A stretch of DNA of 64,000 nt from Ferirhizobium litorale (GCA_030028905.1 JALDYZ010000003.1:454349-518348), one strand, 5' to 3'. Numbered from the stretch's first letter, positions 1 through 8,404 are shown. The notes: generated from the letters alone by a model not told the origin. A program made the numbers and translations.

Positions 1-31
1 TGATCAAAACCTTGGTATCGTAGGTGTACAT
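1..31 (-). CDS. 5' end of a gene running off the left edge
   Basis: An ATG on the minus strand at 31 is preceded by GGAGGAG at a good ribosome-binding distance (about 42-48). The open frame encodes MYTYDTKVLI before the window ends. Ten residues are too few to name a family. It would be transcribed in the same direction as the DUF1127 and DUF417 genes to its right. Confidence 0.45.
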   Translation of the reverse strand, partial: MYTYDTKVLI

Positions 32-91
32 GATGGGGACTCCTCCGTCACCCGCTTGGGAGCAGCCACAATGGGGCTGCGGTCGCTATTG

Positions 92-241
92 CTAGAACTG
101 CCGGCGCGCGATGGCTTCGATGTCGAAGCGGGTGATGCCGACGTCCCTGAGCTGGTGGTCGGTATATTGCGCTAGCTCGCGAACGGTCTGACGATAGCGT
201 CGATGGGCACGGATCCGGGACAGGAAATAGGTCGCAAACAT
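92..241 (-). CDS. DUF1127 small protein
   Basis: This 49-residue protein reads MFATYFLSRIRAHRRYRQTV at its start and continues with the DUF1127 core (RELAQYTDHQLRDVGITR), a short Arg-rich helical segment followed by a conserved LxDxGIxR motif. The family consists of roughly 45-70-residue cytosolic proteins abundant in Hyphomicrobiales; some members affect RNA turnover or phosphate and carbon metabolism, but the role of this copy cannot be read from sequence. It lies downstream of the DUF417 gene on the same strand. An imperfect GCAGCC/GGCTGC hairpin follows its stop codon. Confidence 0.8.
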   Translation of the reverse strand: MFATYFLSRIRAHRRYRQTVRELAQYTDHQLRDVGITRFDIEAIARRQF

Positions 242-322
242 GGGGGTGTTCCTTTCTGGCTTGGCCGGACGATGCCGGCCGATCTGGAATTGGTTTCTGG
301 CAACGCAACAGTGGATGCGGGG

Positions 323-853
323 TCAGGTGCGGCAGCGAAGCGCCCTGAGCGAGTCGAAGGCGATCCACAGGGAGAGGGCGAGCAGGCCGATGTCCTTGAG
401 CAGGAACTGCCCGGGGGCCACCGAGATCGCCGGAAAGCCGAGTTCTGGCACTAACACGCCGGGGGTCGTCACCATGAAGCTGAGCGTCGTCGCGAACAGA
501 CCGGTCGATAGCAAACCGCCGACGAGCGAGTAGATCGGATTGACGAGCCTCGCCGCGATCAGCGCGCCGATGCTGAGTTCGAGGACGCCGAGAAGGCTGG
601 AAAAGCCCCTCACGCTGAAGAGGGAATAGGTCCAGCTCAAGAGTGGGCTGTTGCCGACGAGACCAACCAGCCCCTCCGCCTCGTAGGCGGTGAACTTCAT
701 GCCGCCGAACCAGCCGTAAATAGCAGCCAGCGAAGCATATTTGCCGGCGGTAACCGCGGTCCGGCTGCGGCGTTCGACCCGATCGAGCAGGTCGATCGCG
801 CGGGCCGTGTTGCCCGGGCCGACCACGATGGCAGGTGTGAAATCGCTAGACAT
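323..853 (-). CDS. DUF417 family membrane protein (YkgB/RclC-like)
   Basis: The 176-residue product matches DUF417: the conserved KYASLAAIYGWFGGMKFTAY segment, followed by EAEGLVGLVGNSPLLSWTYS and then three or four hydrophobic helices ending near residue 170. E. coli RclC (YkgB), of the reactive-chlorine-resistance operon, belongs to this family; its biochemical role is unresolved. The start at 853 was chosen over upstream ATGs because GGAG lies 8 nt before it and the family N-terminus fits. It is divergent from the TetR gene at 1194, and the interval carries two similar palindromes, so repression by that TetR protein is likely. Cupin and carboxymuconolactone decarboxylase-like genes nearby suggest an oxidant or aldehyde stress theme, which is inference. 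Confidence 0.82.
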   Translation of the reverse strand: MSSDFTPAIVVGPGNTARAIDLLDRVERRSRTAVTAGKYASLAAIYGWFGGMKFTAYEAEGLVGLVGNSPLLSWTYSLFSVRGFSSLLGVLELSIGALIAARLVNPIYSLVGGLLSTGLFATTLSFMVTTPGVLVPELGFPAISVAPGQFLLKDIGLLALSLWIAFDSLRALRCRT

Positions 854-904
854 TGTTTTCTCCGCTTGGATTGTCGTCTCGAAGGCATCCTGCCTCCTCA
901 ACAA

Positions 905-952
905 AACGATACCGATTTGTATCGTTGACTTCACTAATATACAGATCTGTAG
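905..952. promoter_or_regulatory. Two palindromic operator-like boxes between DUF417 and tetR genes
   Basis: Box 1 (905-926) has perfect 8-bp arms, AACGATAC and GTATCGTT, around a 6-bp spacer. Box 2 (940-951) is the perfect palindrome TACAGATCTGTA. Aligned as 14-mers at 909-922 and 939-952 they agree at 11 positions (consensus ATAC-N-GAT-Y-TGTA), with centres 30 bp apart, about three helical turns. They lie 52-100 bp upstream of the DUF417 start codon, where a repressor would cover the promoter. The protein at 1194-1808 is the obvious candidate ligand. Confidence 0.55.
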
Positions 953-1193
953 TGTTTTGCAAGAAGCATTTTTGAACGAGCGGCGATTCAGGGCTAAATG
1001 CCCTATGCCGTGTTCATGGCGCGGCGATATATCCTGACAAGCAGCATTCCGCCCATCCTGTTGAGATAAAGCCACGAATCCCAGCGAACTCCACGGGTGG
1101 AGGTCGCGCGCCAGCAGTGAGCCGTCACCCTTGCATTTGGCTCGTGGCGCTCGTATGTATAGATACAGGTCAGTTTCCTATAGTGAGGTCGAT

Positions 1194-1808
1194 ATGCGCC
1201 GTTCCGAAATCCGTAATCATCTGCTGAAAACCGCGCTGCGGTTGTTCAACCAGCACGGCTACCAGGCTGCCGGGATCGATCTGATCATCGCCGAGGCGGG
1301 GGTGGCCAAGACGACGCTGTACCGTCACTTCGAAACCAAGGAAGACCTGATCCTTGCCGCCCTCGAGCGGCGCGACGAGGAGGATCGGACTGCCATGCGC
1401 GACTATGTCGACCGGCATGCGACCGATCCCGTCTCGCGCCTTCTGGCGACGTTCGATTTTCTCGAGGACTCGGTCGAGGACAAGCAGTTCCGTGGCTGCA
1501 TCTTCGTCAGCGCGGCTGGCGAACACAAGGACACCAGCAATCCGGTGTTCCGTGCCGCCGTGCTGCACAAGCGGCTGGCGCTGGCGTATTTCGAGGAACT
1601 CGCGCATGCGGCGCGCCTGGCGGAGCCGCAGCGCAAAGCAGCCGAAATCCATCTGTTGCACGAGGGCGCCATGGTCGTCGCCCAGATGAGCCGCACCGCT
1701 GAACCCGTGCGACAGGCCAAGCAAATCGCAACCCAACTGCTTTCGGCAGCAAAGCGGCGTTCAGGCGAGCGGCAAGATCATCTCGAAGAGCCAATGCAAG
1801 ATTCCTAA
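1194..1808 (+). CDS. TetR/AcrR family regulator
   Basis: The 204-residue protein starts with a canonical TetR N-terminal HTH: LLKTALRLFNQHGYQAAGID, then IIAEAGVAKTTLYRHFETKE around residues 10-45. The C-terminal ligand domain resembles the TetR_C group seen with DUF417, cupin and NADPH reductase operons. The ATG at 1194 has GAGG 8 nt upstream; the open frame continues upstream to 1131 but that part lacks family similarity. It is divergent from the DUF417 gene. A 38-residue homologue of its C-terminus survives at 6011-6127, so a paralogue once existed nearby. Confidence 0.88.
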   Translation: MRRSEIRNHLLKTALRLFNQHGYQAAGIDLIIAEAGVAKTTLYRHFETKEDLILAALERRDEEDRTAMRDYVDRHATDPVSRLLATFDFLEDSVEDKQFRGCIFVSAAGEHKDTSNPVFRAAVLHKRLALAYFEELAHAARLAEPQRKAAEIHLLHEGAMVVAQMSRTAEPVRQAKQIATQLLSAAKRRSGERQDHLEEPMQDS

Positions 1809-2052
1809 CCTTCGGCCCACCCTTGGGTCTCTCAATTTTGCGGGCGTGTGACGCCTGACCCTGGGGAGCTCGGTTTCGTCGTTCAGCTTTGCGTGACGCG
1901 ACATTCGGCCCCCTGTTGGCCTCAAGCGAAATTCCGTTATGTACGATGCTGAAATATGCCGCCAACCAAATCGGGTCTAACGGGTGTATTGGAAAAGGTG
2001 GTATAGATTGGTAGGAGCAGGTGCCCGCAAGGAGTCAGGTCAGGATCAAGCG

Positions 2053-2781
2053 ATGAGTAACAACATACACCCGCTGCTGAAGGAAGCGCTGGAGGCGCAC
2101 GGCGGGTATGATCGCTGGCGGAGCTTTACCGGAATTGCCTCGACCATACGGACCGGCGGAAAGTTATGGGAATTGAAAGGCGCGCCACTAATTCCCGTCC
2201 CTCGGCGCGCAACGAGCGAGTTCCGCCGCCAGTGGACTCGGGTTGCACCCTTCGGAGAACCAGACTGGACGATGATCTGGACCCCCGGGCATGTGAAGAT
2301 CTCCGCCGGCGATGGTTCTCTCATCGCCGAGCGAGACAACGGACGAGACGCATTCGATCGCAGCTTCCACGGACAATGGGATCCGCTAAACCTAGCATAC
2401 TTCAATGGCTATGCGATGTGGACCTACCACGCGACGCCATTTGTTTTGGCGGATCCAGGCTATGAAGCTCGGGACATTGCTCCGATCGAGGACGCTGGTG
2501 AGAGGCTTCGTGGCGTGGCCGTGCGTTTCCCCAAAGACGTCCACAGCCATACGCGAGAACAGTGTTTTTACTTCAGTTCGAATGGGCTACTTCGACGTCA
2601 CGACTATACCGTTGATGTGTGGGCGGACTCGCCCGCTGCGCACTTCACGACTAACTACGTCGATGTTGATGGTCTAAAATATCCGACCCAACGCAGCGTG
2701 TTCACGCTCAAGCCGAACGGCACCCTCGACCGCGACTTCAACGCCGTTACAATCGACATGTCGGAATACGAGCTGTTTTGA
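2053..2781 (+). CDS. Uncharacterised protein, possibly a lipoprotein-like carrier fold
   Basis: The 242-residue product starts MSNNIHPLLKEALEAHGGYD. I do not recognise a named family. The sequence has no signal peptide or membrane segment. The pattern of an N-terminal helix followed by alternating short strands (for example FRRQWTRVAPFGEPDWTMIW and HFTTNYVDVDGLKYPTQRSV) is compatible with a beta-barrel lipid-carrier type fold, and the N-terminal LLKEALEAHGGYDRWRSF phrase is typical of bacterial hypothetical proteins annotated near oxidoreductases. That reading is weak inference. The ATG at 2053 is used because an upstream extension to 1984 is low-complexity and lacks a ribosome-binding site. 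Confidence 0.6.
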   Translation: MSNNIHPLLKEALEAHGGYDRWRSFTGIASTIRTGGKLWELKGAPLIPVPRRATSEFRRQWTRVAPFGEPDWTMIWTPGHVKISAGDGSLIAERDNGRDAFDRSFHGQWDPLNLAYFNGYAMWTYHATPFVLADPGYEARDIAPIEDAGERLRGVAVRFPKDVHSHTREQCFYFSSNGLLRRHDYTVDVWADSPAAHFTTNYVDVDGLKYPTQRSVFTLKPNGTLDRDFNAVTIDMSEYELF

Positions 2782-2949
2782 GATGACACCTGCGTGGCTC
2801 CCAGGAAAGGGGAAAATCCCGGATACAATGGGCAGGCCAAAGGTTGGATGAGGGCGAACTTCATTGCCGAACGCCGATTTCCTCGTGGAAACTTTAGGGC
2901 TGGGCCTTGCGACCAGCACTACAAATTTCTGATTGGGCATGGCTGTTGA

Positions 2950-3549
2950 TTTGCACTGAGAGCTGATCCGGGATTTGCCGTCGAATGGACCGGCCAATCG
3001 CTGCAGGAACGGCAATCCGGTACTCAGGCCCCCATGTGGATGGCCTTGTCCTTACTGATCGTATTCCTGGTGCTTGCGGCCCTGTACGAAAGCTGGACGG
3101 TGCCGCTCTCCGTCATGCTCGTGGTGCCGCTTGGCGCTATCGGGGCCGTGATCGCGGTTCATCTGCGAGGCCTGGAAAATGATGTCTTCTCCAAGGTCGG
3201 CCTGATCACCTTGATCGGCCTTTACGCGAAGAATGCGGTGTTGATTGTGGAGTTTGCCCGCAAACGCCAGATGGATGGTCAGGGGATTGCCGAAGCCGTC
3301 GTCGAAGCCGCTCACCTGGGCCTGCGGCCCATTGTCATGACATCGCTCGCCTTCACATTGGGCGTCGTGCCAATGGTCAATGCCTCAGGCGCAAGCTCGC
3401 AAACCCAGAATGCCATTGGAACCGGCCTTTTCGGTGGAATGATTTCCGGCACAGTGCTGGCGGTGATTTTTGTCCCGGTTTTCTACGTCGTTGTCACGCG
3501 TTTGACGCGTCGCCAGATCCGACCGAAGGCGCTCTGCAACAAGACCTAG
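2950..3549 (+). pseudogene. C-terminal fragment of an RND efflux permease
   Basis: The open frame encodes about 200 residues that align with the last fifth of AcrB/MexB-type permeases: PGFAVEWTGQSLQERQSG, then LYESWTVPLSV, then GLYAKNAVLIVEFA and LRPIVMTSLAFTLGVVP, all conserved C-terminal transmembrane motifs. The same motifs occur in the intact pump at 9943-13098, but with clearly different sequence, so this is not a recent copy. The 5' four fifths are missing and an in-frame stop lies at 2947-2949. No membrane-fusion protein gene precedes it. It is a decayed remnant that could still express a truncated membrane peptide from the ATG at 3034. Confidence 0.8.
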
Positions 3550-4539
3550 CCAGTGACTTTATTCCAAAAGGGGCTGTTTGCTCTTTTGGCATGACCGCTC
3601 CCGTCGTTCGCGACAGAAGCGGACTGTCCCTTGTCGTCCCCATCGCGGCAATTCCTCAGCTGGGTAGATGTCAGCTACCGACGTATATGTGATGAAGGGT
3701 CTCCCCTACCAACAGGGTCATCGGTTCATATCCGTTCAAGGCGGTTGGTGGGCACGCCGGTGTGCCTGCGTCATTCATAAAAACTAGTCAGAATGAACTT
3801 GCCAAACAACCTGCCGGCCTCCAAGCGGGGTCCAACATCGCAATGTTCAGATGCGTGTTCGCGACGCGGTCAGGAATTGCGATTTCCACCATTCGTGGCG
3901 TCAAAAGGGCTGAATTCGACTGCGTTATTGCATCCGCATTGCTTGAGGTTCCGCACTTCGCCGATCCGAACGCGCTCGATAGCGCCAAGAAACTTCTTTA
4001 CGTGAGTTCGTCGCGTTCAAGAAAAAAGCCCCCATTTGATCGCCGAGGTCGGGCGGGTCAATGGAATTGGCGAGCCGTACGAGACGACCGATATGCTCGC
4101 CGAGCACATTTTCGGCTATGACTTGATGGACGCCGCAGGCTAACGGAATCTTGATAACATACTCGTCGTGACGGGCATTCACGCGCTGCGTGCGTTATTC
4201 AGAAAATCTTCAAGTGTCTCAATGTTTGCCATTGCCTCGGCAAAAGTGGGAGGCATGCCGAAGATCAAAATCGACCAGGTACGAGATTCGTTAGCGGCTG
4301 AGGAAGCTCAAGTTGACGGAACCGATACTGAACAGGCAGCGGCTCTTCAATAGCGTATCCGATAGTGCTTGCTGGGCGCCGCCCTAGAGGTATATTTCCT
4401 CCCACGGCCCCTTCCCCTTACCTGTACAACGGAAAACCCGCCGACTGCTGAAATTCCCCTCCTGGGGCGGTATTTTTGACAAAGCGCACCGATCAGATAA
4501 GCATGCCGGCAGGTACGGCTATGATGGGGCGGGACACAG
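3550..4539. other. About 1 kb without a supportable gene
   Basis: No frame keeps family-like protein character across this stretch. On the plus strand, one short open piece at about 4040-4142 reads IAEVGRVNGIGEPYETTDML and ends DLMDAAG before a stop; it looks like the C-terminus of a real protein whose upstream part is out of frame (3762-4030), but I cannot name it. The rest appears to be degraded sequence between the RND remnant and the DUF982 gene. Confidence 0.4.
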
Positions 4540-4782
4540 ATGGTCTTGAAGGTTTGGGATTCCCCGGTGGTCTTTGTCGACGGCAAGGGGATCGAGACGA
4601 TTACCAGCACCTCTTCCGCCCTTCGGTATCTCATAGAGAACTGGGCACCGGATTGCGGCCCACTGCATCTGATGGCCCGTGAGGTTTGCATGGACGTCCT
4701 GGAAGACCTGGCCGATCGAGAGGATGCGCGGGCAGCCTTTGTTGCAGCGATCGAAGAGCTTGGCGGAACGCTGATGCAATAG
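4540..4782 (+). CDS. DUF982 family protein
   Basis: This 80-residue protein has the DUF982 layout: an N-terminal strand pair (VWDSPVVFVDGKGIETITST), the conserved ALRYLIENWA helix with GPLHLMAREVCMDVLE, and a C-terminal helix with ARAAFVAAIEELG. DUF982 proteins are small, cytosolic, largely restricted to Rhizobiales, frequently plasmid-borne and in many copies, with no established function. Length is normal for the family. The gene is monocistronic, standing between decayed sequence on both sides. The start at 4540 gives the family-typical N-terminus, with only a weak GGCGGGA upstream. Confidence 0.82.
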   Translation: MVLKVWDSPVVFVDGKGIETITSTSSALRYLIENWAPDCGPLHLMAREVCMDVLEDLADREDARAAFVAAIEELGGTLMQ

Positions 4783-4925
4783 GGTGCACGTAGGGTGCCG
4801 CTTTCTCTCGCCGCCACTGTTTCAGCACCTACCCTACCAAGAAAACGCGCCGATCGCGTCAAAGTACCTCCTGCGGGCCCCTCCAGTCGCCGGACGACCG
4901 GATGGTATCCGTATCGCAATCCACG

Positions 4926-5111
4926 GTAGAGCGCGCTGTCGACGCTACCATATGGCTCTTCAGCCGGAAGAACCCGCCGACCGCGCTTTTCACGGTCGAC
5001 AGCTTGATGACGCAGGGCGCGCTTCTGGCCTTCCGTTCCATGGGTAGTTCGATTCCCCATGACGTCTTACTGATCGGGTTCGACGACTTCAATCTCGCGA
5101 CGTTCACCGAT
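4926..5111 (+). pseudogene. Fragment of a LacI-family regulator
   Basis: The frame reads SRKNPPTALFTVDSLMTQGA, then LLAFRSMGSSIPHDVLLIGF and DDFNLATF. This is the conserved part of the periplasmic-binding-protein-like C-terminal domain of LacI regulators (PTAL-F..D and P.DV..IGFDD). Similarity stops after residue TD at about 5111 and no helix-turn-helix is present upstream. It is a remnant of about 60 residues of a protein normally about 340 residues long. Confidence 0.65.
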
Positions 5112-5168
5112 AGGGCTGCCTCCGCCCCCAAGTCCGCTCGGCCAGTTGCGAGCCAAAGCATGCCGGCG

Positions 5169-5624
5169 CTATTTCTCTAGCGCAGCCTGCGGCGTGTTGC
5201 GGAAACTGATGGCCATGCGATTGTAGCTGTTCATGAGGCTGATCGCGATTGTCAGGTCAACGAGCTCGCGCTCGTCGAAGACGGCGCGTGCGGCCTCGTA
5301 GGCCTCGTCCGGCACGCCGGTCTCGGCCACCCGCGTCACAGTCTCCGCCCAGGCGAGGGCGGCCCGTTCTTGCGCGTCGAAGAGATTGCCGGCTTCTGCC
5401 CAGGCCTGCAGCAGGGCGATTTTCTCGATCGGTTCTCCCTTCTTCAGCAGATCCCGCGTGTGCATGTCGAGACAGTAGGCGCAGTTGTTGATCTGGGAGA
5501 TCCGCAGATAGACCAGTTCGACCAGTGTCGGGGAAAGGTTGCTCTGCATGATGTATCCGTAGACGCCGCCCAGGGCTTTGACACCGGCAGGGGCGATCTG
5601 GTTGTAGTCGAGGCGCTTGCTCAT
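5169..5624 (-). CDS. Carboxymuconolactone decarboxylase (AhpD-like) family protein
   Basis: The 151-residue product has the CMD/AhpD fold signature: SPTLVELVYLRISQINNCAY followed by CLDMHTRDLLKKGE, containing the CxxC-x3-H redox centre (CAYCLDMH, residues about 48-55). The second half (WAETVTRVAETGVPDEAYEA) is also family-typical. Such proteins act as thiol peroxidase-type antioxidants or as lactone decarboxylases; with the CxxC pair intact, the AhpD-like redox role is more likely. The start at 5624 has GAAGGAACAGG upstream. It lies 24 bp downstream of the cupin gene on the same strand, so the two probably form an operon. Confidence 0.85.
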   Translation of the reverse strand: MSKRLDYNQIAPAGVKALGGVYGYIMQSNLSPTLVELVYLRISQINNCAYCLDMHTRDLLKKGEPIEKIALLQAWAEAGNLFDAQERAALAWAETVTRVAETGVPDEAYEAARAVFDERELVDLTIAISLMNSYNRMAISFRNTPQAALEK

Positions 5625-5648
5625 TGTCCTGTTCCTTCAGCGTTGGGC

Positions 5649-6131
5649 TTACTCGACCGGGGTGGTCAGTTCCTTTTCGGCGGTGTCGGCGACGAACACG
5701 GCAAGCAGCCGTGCCGGTTCGGTCTTGCTGGCGTTACGGCTGACGAGATGACGGGCGGCCGGCGGCTCGTACCAGCTTTCGCCGGCACGAAAGGTCTGCG
5801 TCTGGCCGTCGTTCACCTTCGACTCGATCGCTCCGGAGAGGACGTAGGCGAAGATGAAGGCCGAGTCGGCGTGCCGGTGCGGCACCGAGGCCCCGCCCGG
5901 CGGATAGTCGACGACAAGGGCGGTCAGCGTCTTGCCTGGAATGTTGGGTATCGCATGCTCGAAGTGGGGCGTGACGATGTCGCCGACGTCATGTGCGGCG
6001 GCGGGTGAGGCGCACCGCTGAACCCGTGCGCCAGGCCAAACAAATCGCAACCCAACTTCTCGTTGCGCCAAGGCTACGATCGGTCGAGCGTCAAGTGCAT
6101 GCAGGCAAGCCGGCGCACGCTCCTTGAACAT
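5649..6131 (-). CDS. Cupin-domain protein with a replaced N-terminus
   Basis: From about residue 42 onwards the protein is a single-domain cupin: YPPGGASVPHRHADSAFIFA (metal-binding HxH motif) and then GESWYEPPAARHLVSRNASK. It aligns end to end with the exported cupin at 7648-8061. That relative has a signal peptide; here only its last residues and cleavage site (ASPAAA-HD) are left. The preceding 40 residues are the antisense translation of a tetR tail (6011-6127). The 5' end was therefore lost by recombination at about 6010, and the encoded protein, if made from 6131, lacks a normal secretion signal. The cupin core and the link to the CMD gene are intact. Confidence 0.65.
   Translation of the reverse strand: MFKERAPACLHALDARPIVALAQREVGLRFVWPGARVQRCASPAAAHDVGDIVTPHFEHAIPNIPGKTLTALVVDYPPGGASVPHRHADSAFIFAYVLSGAIESKVNDGQTQTFRAGESWYEPPAARHLVSRNASKTEPARLLAVFVADTAEKELTTPVE
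6011..6127 (+). pseudogene. Tail of a second tetR gene
   Basis: Read in the plus frame starting at 6011, this encodes RTAEPVRQAKQIATQLLVAP and then RLRSVERQVHAGKPAHAP before a TGA at 6125. The TetR protein at 1194-1808 ends RTAEPVRQAKQIATQLLSAA, so the first 17 residues are identical. At DNA level about 49 bp match the 1692-1741 segment with three substitutions. This is the last 38 codons of a paralogous or laterally replaced tetR, cut off abruptly where the cupin gene begins on the other strand. Confidence 0.75.
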
Positions 6132-6157
6132 AATCTCCTCGCCCGTCGAGCATGAAG

Positions 6158-7231
6158 CTATCGGAGGTTCGCGTTCAGCATTGCTGCCGCCTTGGTGTAC
6201 CCGCCACCATAACCGTCGAGAAAATATAGATGGGTGTTTGGCGTAGGCCCGGAAGGGACCATACAGGTGATGATCGCATGGGACTGAACATGGATTCCGA
6301 ATCGCACGTGCGACGCACGAGCAGCTTCCCGAAGTATGCGTTCGACAGCCCTGAGCTGGTGGTCGGAGCAGTCCGTCGTCAAACGCAGGCGATCGTCACA
6401 CCTGCAAAAGTCCGAGTACGAGACAATTGTCGACCAAAGCGCAGCGTTTTCCTCATCGTTTGGCGCAAGCGCCGATGCTAACCCGGCCCGATCTGCAGGG
6501 CGGCTGTCAGCCCCTAGGGCAACAATGATCCGCCGGACGGTGGCGGCATACTCAGACCAATTGGTGTTGGCGGAGCGCTCGACCAGAAGCGAAAGGAACT
6601 GTCCGTTCCGGCTCGGGAATGATTTCTGTTCACATGACAGGCCATTAAGGTTCGGCATGGCGACGACATAGCGGCGGTCGACGATGTAGCGGCCTCTCTT
6701 GATCGCATTTTCCATCCAGGTGATGCCTCCACCGGAGAACATGTAGCAAAGTGCGCCGCCGGCCACGGCATGTCGCGCGATGCCTACATTCTTGCCGCTT
6801 GAACGAATTTCTCCGACGTTGGCCAATCCTGTCCGCAACTCCAGTGCCAGTTCGAATTCGGCAAACGCAGAGACTTGCTGCAAGATGATTTCGGCCTCAG
6901 TGCGGTATTGCCCGGGCAAAGCGAAGGCAGTCCCATCGCCCGCGAAGGCGAAGGGGAAGTCAAACGTTCGGATGGCGTTGGCGAGGGCTGCGATCACCGC
7001 TGCGCCCGCGAAGTTGACGTCCGCAAATCTGCCCTCGCGAACTGCCTTTCGTGAGTTCACGACGTCGGTGATGCCGACAACCCAGTCATCGGGTAGCTCC
7101 TGATAGGCGGCCGGGTTGAGTACTTCTGAGCAGTCTTCGAGGATCTGCGATTGAATTATTGTCGGAGAAGCGCCGTCACCCGCGTGTAGCGTCCCCAGAT
7201 CTCGCACATTGGTTCGCACTGCGTTCCGCAT
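6158..7231 (-). CDS. DUF3095 family protein (cyclase-like fold)
   Basis: The protein has the DUF3095 hallmark LPDDWVVGITDVVNSRKAV near the N-terminus, followed by VNFAGAAVIAALANAIRTFD and FPFAFAGDGTAFALP. These resemble the metal-binding strands of class III nucleotide cyclases, to which DUF3095 is distantly related; no enzymatic activity is established. The rest (sensor-like middle, YLFDGYGGGYTKAAA-type end) is normal for the family, at 357 residues from 7231. That start has AGGAG about 10 nt upstream and fits the family. The frame is open to 7441, but the extra 70 residues do not look conserved. It is a single-gene unit. Confidence 0.78.
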   Translation of the reverse strand: MRNAVRTNVRDLGTLHAGDGASPTIIQSQILEDCSEVLNPAAYQELPDDWVVGITDVVNSRKAVREGRFADVNFAGAAVIAALANAIRTFDFPFAFAGDGTAFALPGQYRTEAEIILQQVSAFAEFELALELRTGLANVGEIRSSGKNVGIARHAVAGGALCYMFSGGGITWMENAIKRGRYIVDRRYVVAMPNLNGLSCEQKSFPSRNGQFLSLLVERSANTNWSEYAATVRRIIVALGADSRPADRAGLASALAPNDEENAALWSTIVSYSDFCRCDDRLRLTTDCSDHQLRAVERILREAARASHVRFGIHVQSHAIITCMVPSGPTPNTHLYFLDGYGGGYTKAAAMLNANLR

Positions 7232-7647
7232 GTCATCTGTTCTCCTGCCGATTTGACGAAGATCTGTTCGAGCTCCCGTTGTCCAGAAGCCATTTGATGC
7301 CGACCCCATGGTGCCAACTGGGGAATCTTCCAGCCGCACCGCGTCAGTGAACTGGTCGATGTTGAAGACATGCCTCAGGGCTCGCATAACTACGAGTAAT
7401 GCAATCGTAGTAAATTTGCAATGTCGATCTCGGCGCATCATAGAAACGCTGTGTCAACGCGGCGGAGACCAGAACGCAGTTGCCAACTTGGATTGCAACG
7501 TGTGACGTCGACTGGGTCTGGCATGGCTATTGAATACAGAAGCGTGGCGGGTCATGGAGATGATGAATGGTCACGCGGTATGGTATCCAGCCATCAGATG
7601 ACAAGCCGGAAAAGCACAGGTTGTGACTTGCAACTCCAGCCGAGTTC
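7232..7647. other. Intergenic region between DUF3095 and cupin genes
   Basis: No gene is supported here. The DUF3095 frame stays open from 7232 to 7441 and could encode a longer N-terminus, but it has no better start signal. From 7442 to 7647 I see no coding pattern, no strong terminator and no clear promoter. Confidence 0.4.
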
Positions 7648-8061
7648 TTACTTCATGGGCAGGACAATTTCCTTTTCACCCGTGTCGACAACGAAGACAG
7701 CGAGCAGCTTTGCCGGTGCGCTATCACTATCGTTGGCGCTGACGAGATGCCGGTCCCCTGGCACTTCAGACCAGTTCTCTCCAACACGATAAACCTTGAC
7801 CGGGCCATCATTGACCTGACTGCGGATCGCACCTTCAATCACTGTGGCATAGATGAACGCGGAACTCGGATGGGTATGAGAAGCGGTGGATCCGCCAGGT
7901 GGATATTCGACCAGCACGCCACGAATGCTTTTGCCCGGCACATTGGGCAACTGCTGATCGAAAACCACCGTGATTTTGGAGTCATCAGCGGCAGAGACAT
8001 GATTCCCGAAAGCGCTGAATACAGCAGCTAGAGCAGCGGCTGCGAACAATTTTCTGCTCAT
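7648..8061 (-). CDS. Exported single-domain cupin protein
   Basis: The 137-residue product begins with a signal peptide (MSRKLFAAAALAAVFSAFGN, cleavage after HVSAA) and continues as a cupin: VFDQQLPNVPGKSIRGVLVE, YPPGGSTASHTHPSSAFIYA with the HxH metal site, then GENWSEVPGDRHLVSANDSD with the second-motif histidine. The signal suggests a periplasmic metal-dependent cupin. Members of this group often accompany CMD-family proteins. The ATG at 8061 has AGGAG 8 nt upstream. Its closest relative in the window is the truncated cupin at 5649-6131, with about half of the core residues identical by eye. Confidence 0.85.
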   Translation of the reverse strand: MSRKLFAAAALAAVFSAFGNHVSAADDSKITVVFDQQLPNVPGKSIRGVLVEYPPGGSTASHTHPSSAFIYATVIEGAIRSQVNDGPVKVYRVGENWSEVPGDRHLVSANDSDSAPAKLLAVFVVDTGEKEIVLPMK

Positions 8062-8245
8062 TTATCAACTCCTGCGAATAGTGGACCGTTCGAAGAACTG
8101 CGGCGGCACATCACATGATGCGACCGAAAGAGGACTTGATGGGCTCGCAAGCCTATGCAAGGCCAAACTCGTTCTGCTCATTTGAAGTCGATCAAACTTC
8201 ACTACTCGGGCACTGTGCGTTCGGCCCGTATACGCATATGCGGCC

Positions 8246-8404
8246 ATGTCCGAACAATATATACGCCGTCAGACTTACCGTCATCGGCGCAAGGCAACGT
8301 CCATTTCACAACTGGTTGATGACGAACTCGCGCAGAATTGCGAAGAGCTCGCCGACATGCAAAGCACGATCGATAATCTAATCTTTCCAATAGGAACAGA
8401 GTGA
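8246..8404 (+). CDS. Small uncharacterised protein
   Basis: A 52-codon frame encodes a highly charged peptide: MSEQYIRRQTYRHRRKATSI, then SQLVDDELAQNCEELADMQS and TIDNLIFPIGTE. Basic N-terminal and acidic helical C-terminal halves look like a genuine small cytosolic protein rather than chance translation. The composition contrasts with the opposite-strand reading, which is Ser-rich and irregular. No strong ribosome-binding site precedes the ATG, so expression is uncertain. I do not recognise the family. Confidence 0.4.
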   Translation: MSEQYIRRQTYRHRRKATSISQLVDDELAQNCEELADMQSTIDNLIFPIGTE

